Shown piece by piece: positions 36,098 to 47,279 of a stretch of 64,000 nucleotides of DNA. How positions within the stretch are numbered: position 1 is the first letter of the stretch; every line of letters begins with the position of its first letter. The position numbers and the translations under genes were made by a program. Below the pieces are notes generated by a model. It ran no database searches and was not told the DNA's origin. It was given only the letters and a program-made list of their open reading frames with translations. The stretch is from Methylocystis echinoides (GTDB lineage Bacteria > Pseudomonadota > Alphaproteobacteria > Rhizobiales > Beijerinckiaceae): positions 1,440,501 through 1,504,500 of the forward strand of contig NZ_CP156084.1 of NCBI RefSeq assembly GCF_040687965.1, read 5' to 3'.

Positions 36098-36664
36098 ATG
36101 GAAGCGAATTCGTGCGCCTGCGGATGCCGGCGACGTTGGGACAGGCGCGACGCCCTCGCGGCTTTGGCCTGCGTCGGGATCGGGGCCGCCCTGCCCTCGG
36201 CCGCCGACGCCGACGCCATTGTCGCCCCGGTTCAGGCGCGGGACGAGGCCTTCATGCGCCTTGCTCTCGACGAGGCGGCAAAGGGAGATTTTCCCTTCGG
36301 CGCGGTGATCGTGCGCGAAGGCAAGGTCGTCGCCAGGGGGCGCAACATGGGGATCAGGACCAACGATCCGACCGCCCATGGCGAGATGGTCGCGATCCGC
36401 CGTTTCGTCGCCCGCCGCCCGGCGGCGGAGCTCCACGGCGCGACGCTCTATACGACCGGCGAGCCCTGTCCGATGTGCATGGGCGCCATTTTGTGGTGCG
36501 GCTTCGGTCGGCTGGTCTACGCCGCCTCGATCGCCGAACTCGCGACGCGCATCGGCCAGATCATGGCGACGAGCGAATCGCTCGCCCGCGCCGCGCCTTT
36601 CGTCTCGATCGAGATCACCGGCGGCGTTTTGGCGAAAGAAGCGCTCGCGTTGTTTCGCAAGTAA
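36098..36664 (+). CDS. Exported cytidine/deoxycytidylate deaminase-family protein
   Basis: The 188-residue protein has the full zinc site of the nucleoside deaminase family: TAHGEMVAI (His and catalytic Glu) and PCPMCMGAILW (two Cys), plus FPFGAVIVREGKVVARG, close to guanine deaminase and TadA. Unusually, it begins with RRRWDRRDALAALACVGIGA, which looks like a Tat-type signal peptide ending near SAADA, so it may act in the periplasm. A start at 36002 is in frame, but the ATG at 36098 is preceded by GAGGGCGAG and leaves the signal near the N-terminus. The substrate is unknown. Confidence 0.8.
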   Translation: MEANSCACGCRRRWDRRDALAALACVGIGAALPSAADADAIVAPVQARDEAFMRLALDEAAKGDFPFGAVIVREGKVVARGRNMGIRTNDPTAHGEMVAIRRFVARRPAAELHGATLYTTGEPCPMCMGAILWCGFGRLVYAASIAELATRIGQIMATSESLARAAPFVSIEITGGVLAKEALALFRK

Positions 36665-37209
36665 GACTACGCCCGTCCCCGCGTTACGCTCTTGACGGCT
36701 TTTGCGGCGAGGACGGGCGCGCCTGGGTCGTCAGTCGTAGCTGCGGCCGACCTCGACCAGGACGTGAAGAGGCCAGAACAGTGTCGTGCGAGCGCAGTGG
36801 GGACGAAACCGGCGAGGCGGCTGACGCCGCGCCTCATGGCCGCGCCGCGCTCGCCGGCGACCGTCGTCTCGGCGACGATCTGCGGCGCGTCGTCGCTTAT
36901 CTCGACGTCGCGTTTGGCCGCGACGACCAAGAAAGCGACCCTGTTCCCCGTCGAGGTCCGCGCTTGCGGGGGCTGCTGCGAGTAGCCCGGCGAGGACGGA
37001 ACGCCGCATTCACCCACTCCTCTCTCTGCTTGGACGAAAGGTGAGGCGGCGGCGCGCTGTGGAACAGGCGCGTGGGCGCCAATGGCGGCTCATTTTTCGC
37101 CACCGCCCTGTGTCAATGAGCGGCGCCGGCGCACGGTTCCGGTTCCCGGTTCGTGGGCCTGCGATTCTGCTCAAAGCCGCGTCGCCAGATTTAGTTTTTT
37201 CGCAATTCA
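36665..37209. other. 545-bp gap with possible gene remnant
   Basis: No complete gene is convincing here. On the minus strand a signal-peptide-like start MRRSVLAGLLAAAPASADLD at 37009 breaks into an Arg-rich frame, while the adjacent frame reads AFLVVAAKRDVEISDDAPQI and continues to 36667. A single frameshift near 36950 would join the two into an exported protein of about 110 residues, so this may be a decayed gene. From about 37100 the DNA is more AT-rich than its surroundings. Confidence 0.35.
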
Positions 37210-37524
37210 TCAATTCTGCAAGGTGGCGCAATTCACTCGCTTGGCATCCGAGCGCAGAGCCAGAATGTGCCGCGCCGTCGACTCCCGCTCGTGAACGGCT
37301 TGCGCCGCTAAAACGATCCGGCACAAAACCCAGGAGCTCTCGACGGCAAGGTCAAGGAGATTGGCGCTGACATGTGCGGTGAGATCGCACACAAGTCGTT
37401 CCAGGTGGGTCTCGAACACCCCCCAGACGATAACAAGGGCCCCGAGGCGTTGCTGCGCTTCGGGCGGCGCTCCCCATGTTTTTAAGGCAGACGTTACTGC
37501 CAAAAAGCCCTTCGGCTCCGTCAT
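37210..37524 (-). CDS. Hypothetical protein downstream of acs, possibly truncated
   Basis: This 104-residue frame starts 17 bp after the acs stop on the same strand. The N-terminal half (LKTWGAPPEAQQRLG, then LVIVWGVFETHLERLV) looks like a genuine folded helical protein. The second half (ARHILALRSDAKRVNCATLQN) is less convincing, and it ends in an AT-rich region, so the gene may have lost its natural 3' end. No family is recognised. Confidence 0.4.
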   Translation of the reverse strand: MTEPKGFLAVTSALKTWGAPPEAQQRLGALVIVWGVFETHLERLVCDLTAHVSANLLDLAVESSWVLCRIVLAAQAVHERESTARHILALRSDAKRVNCATLQN

Positions 37525-37540
37525 TGTCCGAATCGAGCTT

Positions 37541-39478
<1,938 letters not shown>

Positions 39479-39512
39479 CTTGACGTCTCTCCAGTCGTTT
39501 CCCGACGTGATC

Positions 39513-40202
39513 TCATACGTTCGGCGTCGCGCCCGCGTGGGACGGCGCAGCTTTGCCCGCCGGCGTCGCCTGCAGCGCGCCCGAGCGCGCCAGCTCGACA
39601 TTCTGCTGCATGCGCCGCATCATCAGCTTCATGAGATAGAAACCGAACTGCGGGTTCTGCGCGCAGAGCTCGAGAAGTTCGTCGTAGCGCACGCAGAGCA
39701 GGTCGACGTCGGTTGTGGCGACGGCGGTCGCGGTGCGGCGGTTTTCTTCGGTAAAAAGACCCATCTCGCCGAAGAAGGCGCCGGCCTTGAGCGTCACCCC
39801 CGGCTCGAGCAGCAGAATTTCGCCGCGCACGAGGATGAAGGCGTCTTCGGAAAGATCGCCGATGTGGTAAAGGGTGAAGCCCTCGGAAAGCTTCATCTGC
39901 TTCATGTAAGGGCGAAGCCACCCGTAATCGAATTCGCCGTCGCTCGCCGCCTGAGTCGCCTGGCGCACGTCGGAAATGAGCCGGCGCATCTGCCGCAGGC
40001 GGAACACATTGATCGGCGCCATGAAGGCGTTGAGCGCGAAAAGCGGCAGATAGCCCTTCAAGTAAAAATAAGCGGCGAAGAGCGCGTTGGCGGCGATGGC
40101 GGCGATGCGCAGCGGGATCATCGTATTCGACACGAAGACGAAGACATTCGCCGCAGCGGCCATATAGCCGATCGCTTCGATAAGCCAGTTGTGCGGAATC
40201 AT
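39513..40202 (-). CDS. Membrane protein with cyclic nucleotide-binding domain
   Basis: The 229-residue protein has two or three hydrophobic helices in the first 65 residues, a linker, and a C-terminal cNMP-binding (CRP/Popeye-like) domain at about residues 90-200 with [17 protein letters not shown], then [21 protein letters not shown]. The FGEMGL and RRTATA segments match the phosphate-binding cassette region. No effector domain follows, except a short polar tail. It lies immediately upstream of acs and probably senses a cyclic nucleotide at the membrane; its output is unknown. Confidence 0.8.
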   Translation of the reverse strand: MIPHNWLIEAIGYMAAAANVFVFVSNTMIPLRIAAIAANALFAAYFYLKGYLPLFALNAFMAPINVFRLRQMRRLISDVRQATQAASDGEFDYGWLRPYMKQMKLSEGFTLYHIGDLSEDAFILVRGEILLLEPGVTLKAGAFFGEMGLFTEENRRTATAVATTDVDLLCVRYDELLELCAQNPQFGFYLMKLMMRRMQQNVELARSGALQATPAGKAAPSHAGATPNV

Positions 40203-40370
40203 GAATGGCCTGGAATTCGCCCGTTGCCTCGCCTTTTTAGCGCGCTTTGCAGGCGCATGGAATGCGCCGGCCGAGAAAAGCGCGCATGGCCGCCACGTCG
40301 CAGCTCAGCCCCTCGAAAACTGGAACATCGGGCCCGCCCCCGCGTTGGCGCCCAAACGATGGAGGCGGCG

Positions 40371-40859
40371 ATGAACGGACGCGACAATGGCGTGACGGCG
40401 GCGGGCGTGGTCCTTGGCGTCGGGCTCGGCGGATTCGTAGACGGCATCGTGCTGCATCAGCTCTTGCAGTGGCACCACATGCTCAGCAACTGGAGCCTGC
40501 CGCGGACGCTCGAGAATATGGAGCTCAACACGCTCTGGGACGGGCTCTTCCATCTCTTCACCCTCGCCTGCGTGGCGGCGGGGCTCGTCATGCTGTGGCG
40601 CGCGGCGCGTCGGCCGCATTTCGAGTGGTCAGGTTCGCGCTTCGCCGGGGCGCTGCTGATGGGCTGGGGCGGGTTCAACATCGTCGAGGGTCTGATTAAC
40701 CACGTCTGGCTCGGCGTCCATCACGTCAACGAGCAGGTTCCCTCCTGGCAATGGGCCTATTGGGACTGGGGCTTTATCGTGGCGTCGGCGGCGATCTTCC
40801 TCATCGGCCTGGCGCTCAACGCCCGCGCGAGCCGGGGTCTCGCCCGAGGCGCCGCCTAG
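40371..40859 (+). CDS. DUF2243 membrane protein
   Basis: The 162-residue protein is a four-helix membrane protein that begins [20 protein letters not shown] and contains [50 protein letters not shown] and [16 protein letters not shown]. The conserved His and Asp residues within helices are the DUF2243 pattern and suggest metal or heme binding, but no function is known. ATG 40371 follows GGAGG five bases upstream. It is divergent from the cNMP-binding protein. Confidence 0.85.
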   Translation: MNGRDNGVTAAGVVLGVGLGGFVDGIVLHQLLQWHHMLSNWSLPRTLENMELNTLWDGLFHLFTLACVAAGLVMLWRAARRPHFEWSGSRFAGALLMGWGGFNIVEGLINHVWLGVHHVNEQVPSWQWAYWDWGFIVASAAIFLIGLALNARASRGLARGAA

Positions 40860-40974
40860 GCTCCCGACGCCGAAAGCGCCCGTTCGCCCCAGGATCCGGC
40901 TTGCCCCTTTGCCTGGCCCGGGCAATTTGCTAAAGGGCGCGTTAAACTCTCGAACGCGCCAGAGCCATCGAATA

Positions 40975-41580
40975 ATGGAAAAGTTCACCACCCTGACCGG
41001 GGTCGCCGCGCCGCTGCCGATCATGAATGTCGACACGGACATGATCATCCCCAAGCAATATCTGAAGACGATCCAGCGCACCGGCCTCGGCAAGGGCCTG
41101 TTTTCAGAAATGCGCTACCGCGAGGACGGGACCGAAAACCCCGATTTCGTGCTGAACCAGCCCGCCTATCGCAAGGCGACGATCCTCATCGCCGGCGACA
41201 ATTTCGGCTGCGGCTCGTCCCGCGAGCACGCGCCCTGGGCGCTGCTCGATTTCGGCGTGCGCTGCATCGTCTCCACAAGTTTCGCCGACATTTTTTATAA
41301 TAATTGCTTCAAGAACGGCATCCTGCCGATCAAGGTGACCCAGGCGGAGCTCGACAAGCTCATGGACGACGCTTCCCGCGGCGCCAACGCGACGCTGACG
41401 GTCGATCTGAAGGCCCAGGAAATCCGCGGGCCTGACGGCGGCGTCGTCAAATTCGACGTCGACCCCTTCCGCAAGCACTGCCTGCTCAACGGCCTCGACG
41501 ACATCGGCCTGACGCTGCAAAAAGCCGACAAGATCGACGCTTTTGAAAAGACCGCCGCGCAGTCGCGTCCCTGGGCGTGA
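40975..41580 (+). CDS. leuD: 3-isopropylmalate dehydratase small subunit
   Basis: LeuD pairs with LeuC to isomerise 2- to 3-isopropylmalate in leucine synthesis. The 201-residue protein has [15 protein letters not shown], the hallmark [16 protein letters not shown] and [16 protein letters not shown], all typical. The start at 40975 gives the family-standard [15 protein letters not shown]. leuC and leuB are not within the window. It stands 115 bp after the DUF2243 gene and before lptB, with gaps on both sides. Confidence 0.96.
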   Translation: MEKFTTLTGVAAPLPIMNVDTDMIIPKQYLKTIQRTGLGKGLFSEMRYREDGTENPDFVLNQPAYRKATILIAGDNFGCGSSREHAPWALLDFGVRCIVSTSFADIFYNNCFKNGILPIKVTQAELDKLMDDASRGANATLTVDLKAQEIRGPDGGVVKFDVDPFRKHCLLNGLDDIGLTLQKADKIDAFEKTAAQSRPWA

Positions 41581-41726
41581 GCGCGACCTGGGGAGAGGCC
41601 GCGACGCCGCCGCCTCTGGCGGGCGGGCGGCCCCTGCGTTAGGAACCGTTTGAACGCCGCCCGGCGGAAGAGCGGGCGGCCGGGATTTGACGCCTCTGCT
41701 CTCTTCCTCTTGCGACGGACGCCCTT

Positions 41727-42731
41727 TTGAGCAGTTTCGCAGCCCTTTCGACGCGCCTGCGCGCCGCCGCCCAATCCCTCGGCGAGGCGTGGGACGGCGT
41801 TCGGGCGCGTGTCAAGGGGACGGCGCCGTCCCACAAGAGGGATGATCTGACGGAGGCGGATTGGCGCGGCGACAACGGCGCCGAAATTTTAGGCGCCCCT
41901 CCCGAGGATGCGCCGGCCTGGGCGCAGGCCAGGAAAGCCGCCGCCGATGCGCAGGACAGCGATGGTTTTTTTGCCGGAGACTATCTCGAAAGCCCCGGTT
42001 ACGACGGGCAGGGGCTGCTCTCGGTCCACAATCTTGCGAAGTCCTACAAGTCTCGGCGCGTCGTCGAGGATGTGAGCCTGCATGTGCGGCGCGGCGAAGC
42101 GGTCGGTCTCCTCGGCCCCAATGGCGCCGGCAAGACCACTGTTTTTTATATGATTACCGGGCTCGTGAAGCCGGATCGGGGCGTCATCTCCCTCGACGGC
42201 TACGACGTGACCCCGCTGCCCATGTATCGCCGGGCCCGGCTCGGCATCGGCTATCTGCCACAGGAAGCCTCGGTTTTCAGGGGGCTTTCGGTTGAGGACA
42301 ATATCCGCGCCGTGCTCGAAATCACCCAGCCGGACGAGAGGAAGCGCGCCGACGAGCTCGAGGGGCTGCTCGACGAATTTCGTTTGACCCGCATGCGTCA
42401 TACGCCCGCCGTGGCGCTTTCGGGCGGCGAGCGCCGGCGCTGCGAGATCGCCCGCGCCCTGGCGGGCCATCCGTCCTTCATGCTGCTCGACGAGCCCTTC
42501 GCCGGCATCGACCCCATCGCCGTCGGCGGCATCCAGGATCTGGTGCGCCATCTCAAGGCGCGCGGGATTGGCGTCCTCATCACCGACCACAGCGTGCGCG
42601 AGACGCTGGGCCTCACCGATCGCGCTTACATCATCTACGACGGGCACGTTCTGACCGAAGGGCCGCCGGAGGCCATCGTCGCCAATCCGGACGTGCGCCG
42701 GATCTATCTCGGTGAAGATTTCCGTATGTAG
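41727..42731 (+). CDS. lptB: LPS export ABC transporter ATPase LptB, with N-terminal extension
   Basis: LptB drives lipopolysaccharide extraction from the inner membrane with LptFGC. The ABC domain (about residues 96-334) has Walker A GPNGAGKTT, signature ALSGGERRRCEIARAL, Walker B FMLLDEPFAGIDP and the H-loop ITDHSV; the SGGERRR and AGIDPIAV segments are LptB-specific. About 95 charged residues precede the domain, compared with almost none in enteric LptB. The frame opens with TTG at 41727; internal starts could shorten the extension. Here it leads rpoN, hpf and ptsN, the conserved order, but lptC and lptA are absent upstream. Confidence 0.93.
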   Translation: MSSFAALSTRLRAAAQSLGEAWDGVRARVKGTAPSHKRDDLTEADWRGDNGAEILGAPPEDAPAWAQARKAAADAQDSDGFFAGDYLESPGYDGQGLLSVHNLAKSYKSRRVVEDVSLHVRRGEAVGLLGPNGAGKTTVFYMITGLVKPDRGVISLDGYDVTPLPMYRRARLGIGYLPQEASVFRGLSVEDNIRAVLEITQPDERKRADELEGLLDEFRLTRMRHTPAVALSGGERRRCEIARALAGHPSFMLLDEPFAGIDPIAVGGIQDLVRHLKARGIGVLITDHSVRETLGLTDRAYIIYDGHVLTEGPPEAIVANPDVRRIYLGEDFRM

Positions 42732-42898
42732 GACAAGAGGATCGGGGATTGTCGGCGGATTCGGCGCACCCTGATTAACCCTTGGGCGATTTGCAAAGGA
42801 GGGCGCCGACTATTTCACCCTGCCCAGCCCCGGGCAGCATGCTATAAGCAAGAAACAGGCCGTCGAGCCTGACGTGACTAGCGTGCGAGCATGCGCAA

Positions 42899-44497
42899 AT
42901 GGCGATGTCGACTAAGCTGATGATGCGCCAGGGCCAGTCCCTGGTCATGACCCCGCAGCTTCTGCAGGCGATCAAGCTGCTTCAGTTCTCCAATCTCGAG
43001 CTCTCGGCCTTCCTGCACGACGAATTGGAACGCAATCCGCTGCTCGAGACGCAAGACGGCGACGCCCCCGACGCGGCGGCGCGCGACGGCCGGACGGCCG
43101 AGGATTTCGCCGCCGAATTCGACAGCGGCGCGCCCGATGCTTTCGCCGGCGAGCCGCATGAGGGCGACTGGGCGCGGGAATCGCTTGCGGTGGACGCCGG
43201 CGCGCTGGCCGCCGACCTCGGCGCCGACATGAGCAACGCCTTTCAGCCCGATGGCCCGGCGGTGAACCCGCTGACGCCGCGCGAGGCGCAGGAGGGCGCC
43301 GGTCTTTCGGCGACCTCCTGGAGCGGCGCGGTCGGCGGGGGAGGCGGCGACGATGGCGAGGCGCCCAATCTCGAAGCCTATGTCGCCGCGCGGCCGAGCC
43401 TGCATGAACATCTCGCGGAGCAGCTCGCGCTGGCCTGCGCCGAACCGCGCAAGCGACTGATCGGCCAGGCGATCATCGACGGGATCGACGAGACCGGCTA
43501 TCTGCGCGAAAGCCTCTCCGAGATCGCCGCGCGCCTCGACGCCGACCCGGCCGAGACGGACGCAATCCTCGCCTTGATCCAGACTTTCGAGCCCTCAGGC
43601 GTCGGCGCGCGCGATCTCGCCGAGTGTCTGGCGATCCAGCTCAAGGAGCGCGACCGCTACGATCCGGCGATGCAGATTTTCGTCGCCAATCTCCCGCTCG
43701 TGGCGCGCCGCGACGTCGCCCAGCTCGCGCGGCTCTGCGGCGTCGACGCCGAAGACATCGCCGATATGGCGGCCGAGCTGCGCAAACTCGATCCGAAGCC
43801 CGGCCGCGCCTTCGGCGACGCGCCCATCCAGCCGCTGGTCGCGGACGTCATCGTTCGCCCCGCCGCCGACGGCTCCTGGCATGTCGAGCTCAATTCGGAC
43901 GCGCTGCCGCGCGTGCTGGTGAACCACAGCTATGCGGCGCGAATCAGCGCCGCCGCCCGCGACGGCGACAAGACCTTCATCTCCACCTGCCTGCAGAACG
44001 CCAACTGGCTCACCAAGAGCCTGGAGCAGCGCAGCCGGACCATTCTCAAGGTCGCCTCGGAGATCGTTCGGCTCCAGGACGCCTTCCTCGCCAAGGGCGT
44101 CGAGCATCTGCGCCCGCTCAATCTGCGCACCATCGCCGACGCCATCGGGATGCACGAATCAACCGTCTCCCGCGTCACCTCGAACAAATACATGATGACG
44201 CCGCGCGGCATCTTCGAACTGAAATATTTCTTCTCCGCCTCCATCGCCACGACCAGCGGGGGCGAGGCCCATTCGGCCGAATCGGTGCGTTTCCGCATCA
44301 AGCAGATGATCGACCGCGAGACGGCGGACGACGTGCTGTCCGACGACGCGATCGTCGCGAAGCTCAAGGCGATCGACATCGACATCGCGCGGCGCACGGT
44401 CGCCAAATATCGGGACAGTCTGAAAATTCCGTCCTCGGTGGATCGCCGCCGCGCCAAGCTCGCGCTGGCGAGGGAGCAGGCGCGGCAGGCCCATTGA
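42899..44497 (+). CDS. rpoN: RNA polymerase sigma-54 factor
   Basis: Sigma-54 directs transcription at -24/-12 promoters and depends on AAA+ activators. The 532-residue protein has the Gln/Leu-rich region I (MTPQLLQAIKLLQFSNLEL), an acidic region II, the core-binding region, the helix-turn-helix IADAIGMHESTVSRVTSNK, and the RpoN box ARRTVAKYRDSLKIPSS at the C-terminus. It follows lptB by 168 bp, a gap that contains a possible -10 (TATAAG near 42842), so it may have its own promoter. Confidence 0.97.
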   Translation: MAMSTKLMMRQGQSLVMTPQLLQAIKLLQFSNLELSAFLHDELERNPLLETQDGDAPDAAARDGRTAEDFAAEFDSGAPDAFAGEPHEGDWARESLAVDAGALAADLGADMSNAFQPDGPAVNPLTPREAQEGAGLSATSWSGAVGGGGGDDGEAPNLEAYVAARPSLHEHLAEQLALACAEPRKRLIGQAIIDGIDETGYLRESLSEIAARLDADPAETDAILALIQTFEPSGVGARDLAECLAIQLKERDRYDPAMQIFVANLPLVARRDVAQLARLCGVDAEDIADMAAELRKLDPKPGRAFGDAPIQPLVADVIVRPAADGSWHVELNSDALPRVLVNHSYAARISAAARDGDKTFISTCLQNANWLTKSLEQRSRTILKVASEIVRLQDAFLAKGVEHLRPLNLRTIADAIGMHESTVSRVTSNKYMMTPRGIFELKYFFSASIATTSGGEAHSAESVRFRIKQMIDRETADDVLSDDAIVAKLKAIDIDIARRTVAKYRDSLKIPSSVDRRRAKLALAREQARQAH

Positions 44498-44757
44498 GGC
44501 GCAGGCGGCGCGCCGCCCGCCTGTCGACCCCCGGGGAGGGCCATTGACTTCGCGCGCCCGGCCTTCTAACGCTGCGCGAAAAAGCGCGGCGCGGTTTCGA
44601 GGGGAAACCGTAAGGGCCGCGATTCGCGCATGCGTGGATCATGCGTGGATCCTGGCGGACCCGAGTTGAAGAAAATCCGTAATCGGCGAGTAAGCGCGAA
44701 AGAGGCTTAATTGTCTCGGCCGCGACGATCGGCCGCTTACCGGAAAGGCGGAGCGAC
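44498..44757. other. 260-bp rpoN-hpf gap with an 11-bp tandem duplication
   Basis: The gap carries two perfect adjacent copies of CATGCGTGGAT (44629-44639 and 44640-44650). No gene or terminator is visible. The second half, with TTGAAGAAAATC and following bases, could hold an hpf promoter, which would fit stationary-phase induction of that gene in related bacteria. Confidence 0.45.
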
Positions 44758-45324
44758 ATGTCCCTGAGAGTGTCAGGCAAGAATATCAATATCGGCGACG
44801 CCCTGCGCGCCCATATCACGCAGCGTCTGGAGCAGGCGGCGTCCAAATATTTCGACGGCGGCGTGAGCGGCCATGTCACGATCACGCCCGAGGGCTCGGG
44901 CTACCGCGCCGACTGCAGCCTGCATCTGACCTCGGGCATCGTGCTGCAGGCCGACGGCCGGGCTCAGGAGCCCTATGCGACCTTCGACCAAGCCGCGGAT
45001 CGTCTGGAGAAGCGCCTGCGGCGCTACAAGGAGCGCTTGAAGAGCCATCACGACGGCCACGGACAGGAGTCCGAACTGGTGCCCTATCAGGTGCTCGCAG
45101 CCCCTGATGAGGAAAGCGAAGCTCCGGCCGAATTCAGTCCCGCGGTCGTCGCCGAATCGACCACGACGCTGCGCCGCTTGTCGGTGTCCTCGGCGGTGCT
45201 CCACCTCGACCTCACTGGCGCCCCAGTTTTGGTGTTCCGTCACGCAAATACGGGGCGCGTGAATATTGTCTATCGTCGAAACGACAACAATATCGGTTGG
45301 ATCGATACGCCCGCCGGCGAATAG
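44758..45324 (+). CDS. hpf: Ribosome hibernation promoting factor, long form
   Basis: Hpf dimerises 70S ribosomes into inactive 100S particles in stationary phase. The 188-residue protein has the N-terminal ribosome-binding domain (MSLRVSGKNINIGDALRAHI through RLRRYKERLK) and a C-terminal dimerisation domain (LFRHANTGRVNIVYRRND type: VLVFRHANTGRVNIVYRR), with a linker rich in Glu and Pro. This is the long form found outside gammaproteobacteria. It lies between rpoN and ptsN in the conserved order. Confidence 0.94.
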   Translation: MSLRVSGKNINIGDALRAHITQRLEQAASKYFDGGVSGHVTITPEGSGYRADCSLHLTSGIVLQADGRAQEPYATFDQAADRLEKRLRRYKERLKSHHDGHGQESELVPYQVLAAPDEESEAPAEFSPAVVAESTTTLRRLSVSSAVLHLDLTGAPVLVFRHANTGRVNIVYRRNDNNIGWIDTPAGE

Positions 45325-45473
45325 CCGCCGCCCCGGGGAGGGGCCTCGCGGGAGAGGAAGTCCGCCGGAAGTCGTCTCTCGGGGACCAACCCGGCATGTA
45401 TCTTGCGATTTCCTTCACCGGCGCGGCCGCGCAGCTTGAAGGGTTCTCCAACGCTTGAGAGATAGGGCGTCGC

Positions 45474-45938
45474 ATGCGGCTCACGGATCTTGTCACGCCG
45501 GAAGCAGTCATCGCCAATTTGAGGGCGACATCAAAAAAGCAGCTGCTTCAGGAGTTGAGCGACCGCGCGGCGCGGCTTTCCGGCCTGCCGTCGCGGGAAA
45601 TTTTCGACGCCTTGCTGCACCGCGAGCGCCTGGGCTCGACCGGCATTGGCGAAGGCATCGCCATTCCGCACGGCAAGCTTGCCAAGATCAAGTCGATTTT
45701 CGGGATTTTCGCCCGGCTTGAGCGGCCGGTGGACTTCGAGGCGCTCGACGGCGGGCCTGTCGATCTCGTTTTCCTGCTGATCGCGCCCGAATCGTCCGGG
45801 GCAGATCATCTGAAGGCGCTTGCCTGCGCGGCGCGGATGCTTCGCGACCCTGGCCTTGTCGCAACCATCCGCGCCACGCGAGACCATGACGCGCTTTACT
45901 CACTTATTTCGCAGCGTTCCAAGCCCCACGCTGCGTAA
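45474..45938 (+). CDS. ptsN: Nitrogen PTS EIIA component
   Basis: PtsN is the terminal phosphocarrier of the nitrogen PTS, a regulatory system linked to nitrogen, potassium and stress control. The 154-residue protein is one EIIA domain with the phosphorylated His in GEGIAIPHGKL (H66) and FARLERPVDFEALDGGPVDL. Length is standard. It closes the lptB-rpoN-hpf-ptsN block. Its partners (ptsP, npr) are not in the window. Confidence 0.95.
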   Translation: MRLTDLVTPEAVIANLRATSKKQLLQELSDRAARLSGLPSREIFDALLHRERLGSTGIGEGIAIPHGKLAKIKSIFGIFARLERPVDFEALDGGPVDLVFLLIAPESSGADHLKALACAARMLRDPGLVATIRATRDHDALYSLISQRSKPHAA

Positions 45939-45958
45939 CGCTTTAAAAGGCGGGGGTC

Positions 45959-46234
45959 CTAGACGGACGCCCGCTTCTGACCGCCGCCGTGCGAGGCGTG
46001 CCCGCCCTTACGGCCCGCTTCGGACGCGAGGGTATGATCGCGCGAGAAGCTGCGTTTCGCCGGATTGACGCTCTGACCGCCCTTGCGTCCGGCGCGAGCC
46101 GCGAGTTCGGGATTTTGCGAGAAGCTGCGCTTTTCGTCGGGGACGCTCTGGCCGCCCTTACGCGCGATGGCGCGCTGCTTCTCCGGATCCATCGAAGCAA
46201 AGCCTCGATTGGACTTCTTCACTACTTCCTGCAT
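45959..46234 (-). CDS. KGG-repeat general stress protein
   Basis: The 91-residue protein contains three or four copies of a short motif (AIARKGGQSVPDEKRSFSQ, RAGRKGGQSVNPAKRSFS, EAGRKGGHAS) of the stress-induced KGG family. The repeats are Lys/Gly/Ser-rich and probably disordered. Such genes are commonly under general stress control in Alphaproteobacteria and Bacillus. It lies just before the phyR/nepR/ecfG locus, although I did not find a convincing EcfG promoter in its own upstream region. Confidence 0.88.
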   Translation of the reverse strand: MQEVVKKSNRGFASMDPEKQRAIARKGGQSVPDEKRSFSQNPELAARAGRKGGQSVNPAKRSFSRDHTLASEAGRKGGHASHGGGQKRASV

Positions 46235-46376
46235 GGTCGCCTCCTGCCCCCTGCGCCACGCGTATAACTTGCCGAATCGGCCAAGGTTTCCGCAATCGTG
46301 GAATATACTTAGCTAAGCTTGCGGAGGACGAAAATCCCATAGGGGCCTAAACTTATCAACAAGTTGGCCGCGCCCC

Positions 46377-47171
46377 TCAGAGGCTTTTTCTTTGCGACCG
46401 GCGATTGAAAAACAGCGCCTGGCTGATGACGGCCTTGAGACTCTCGACGCTGAAGGGCTTGGTGACGAGAAAGGCGGGCTCCGGCGGCGCGCCGGTCAGG
46501 AACCGCTCGGGATAGGCCGTCACGAAGATGACCGGCGTCGAAAAGGACCCGAGGATCTCGTTCACCGCATCGAGGCCGGAGCTGCCGTCGGCTAGCTGAA
46601 TATCGGCGAGGATCAGGCCGGGTTTGGCGGTTTCCATCGCCAGCACCGCCTCCCGGTGCGTGCGCGCCATGCCGGCGACGCTATGCCCAAGTTCTTCCAC
46701 AATGCTGCGCAGATCATGGGCGATCAACGGCTCGTCCTCAATGATGAGCACATCGGTCGCAATCTGGTCGGCGATTTCGGCGTTGGCGGCGTCGATGAGA
46801 TCGGCGGCGACCTCTTCGGAGACGCCGAGCGTGTCGCCGACCTGTTCGAGATCGAAGCCTTCGAGGGCGTGCAACAGAAAGGCGACGCGCGGCCTCAAGG
46901 AAATGGCGTCGAGGCGCCCGCGGGCGCCGTCGTCGCCGAGAGCGGCCGCCGGATCGGGCTGGGCGATCGCCCCGGCGGCCCAGGTCGCCAGAAACAAGCG
47001 ATAAAGGGAGATCCTGAGATCGTCGTTTTGATCGAGCTTTCGCGGATCCGAGACGATAATTTCGAGCGTCGCCAGCACATGGGCGTCGCCGCCCTCGCGG
47101 GTCCCGACCAGCGCCCTCGCAAAGCGCCGCAGATAGGGAAGATGACCGTAAATCTCTCGTGAAACCGACAT
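46377..47171 (-). CDS. phyR: PhyR general stress response regulator
   Basis: PhyR frees the sigma factor EcfG by sequestering NepR when phosphorylated. The 264-residue protein has an N-terminal ECF-sigma-like domain (about 1-130, beginning MSVSREIYGHLPYLRRFARA) and a C-terminal receiver domain with IIEDEPLI acidic residues, the phosphoryl Asp190 in ILADIQLADG, and the Lys in VTKPFS. It is divergent from nepR-ecfG, the typical arrangement. No associated sensor histidine kinase gene is in the window. Confidence 0.96.
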   Translation of the reverse strand: MSVSREIYGHLPYLRRFARALVGTREGGDAHVLATLEIIVSDPRKLDQNDDLRISLYRLFLATWAAGAIAQPDPAAALGDDGARGRLDAISLRPRVAFLLHALEGFDLEQVGDTLGVSEEVAADLIDAANAEIADQIATDVLIIEDEPLIAHDLRSIVEELGHSVAGMARTHREAVLAMETAKPGLILADIQLADGSSGLDAVNEILGSFSTPVIFVTAYPERFLTGAPPEPAFLVTKPFSVESLKAVISQALFFNRRSQRKSL

Positions 47172-47254
47172 ATTACGCCACTCCGGAGGCGGCCGCTCTT
47201 ACGGAAAGGTAGCTAGATCATGACTGCTGCGTCAAAACGACCTGCACAAACGAA

Positions 47255-47279
47255 GGAACCAATCCATGAGCGCGGCGTT
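47255..47279 (+). promoter_or_regulatory. EcfG-type promoter of nepR-ecfG
   Basis: GGAAC at 47255-47259 and CGTT at 47276-47279 are 16 bases apart, which matches the known EcfG/SigT consensus (GGAAC-N16/17-CGTT). It lies between phyR and nepR and points toward nepR. Autoregulation of nepR-ecfG by EcfG is established in related bacteria. It also implies that the transcribed nepR cannot start at the 47220 end of the open frame. Confidence 0.85.

Noticed and set aside
46235-46376. EcfG promoter upstream of the KGG-repeat protein
   Set aside because: The best minus-strand candidate (GAAAC-N16-AGTT around 46270-46295) has two mismatches to the consensus.
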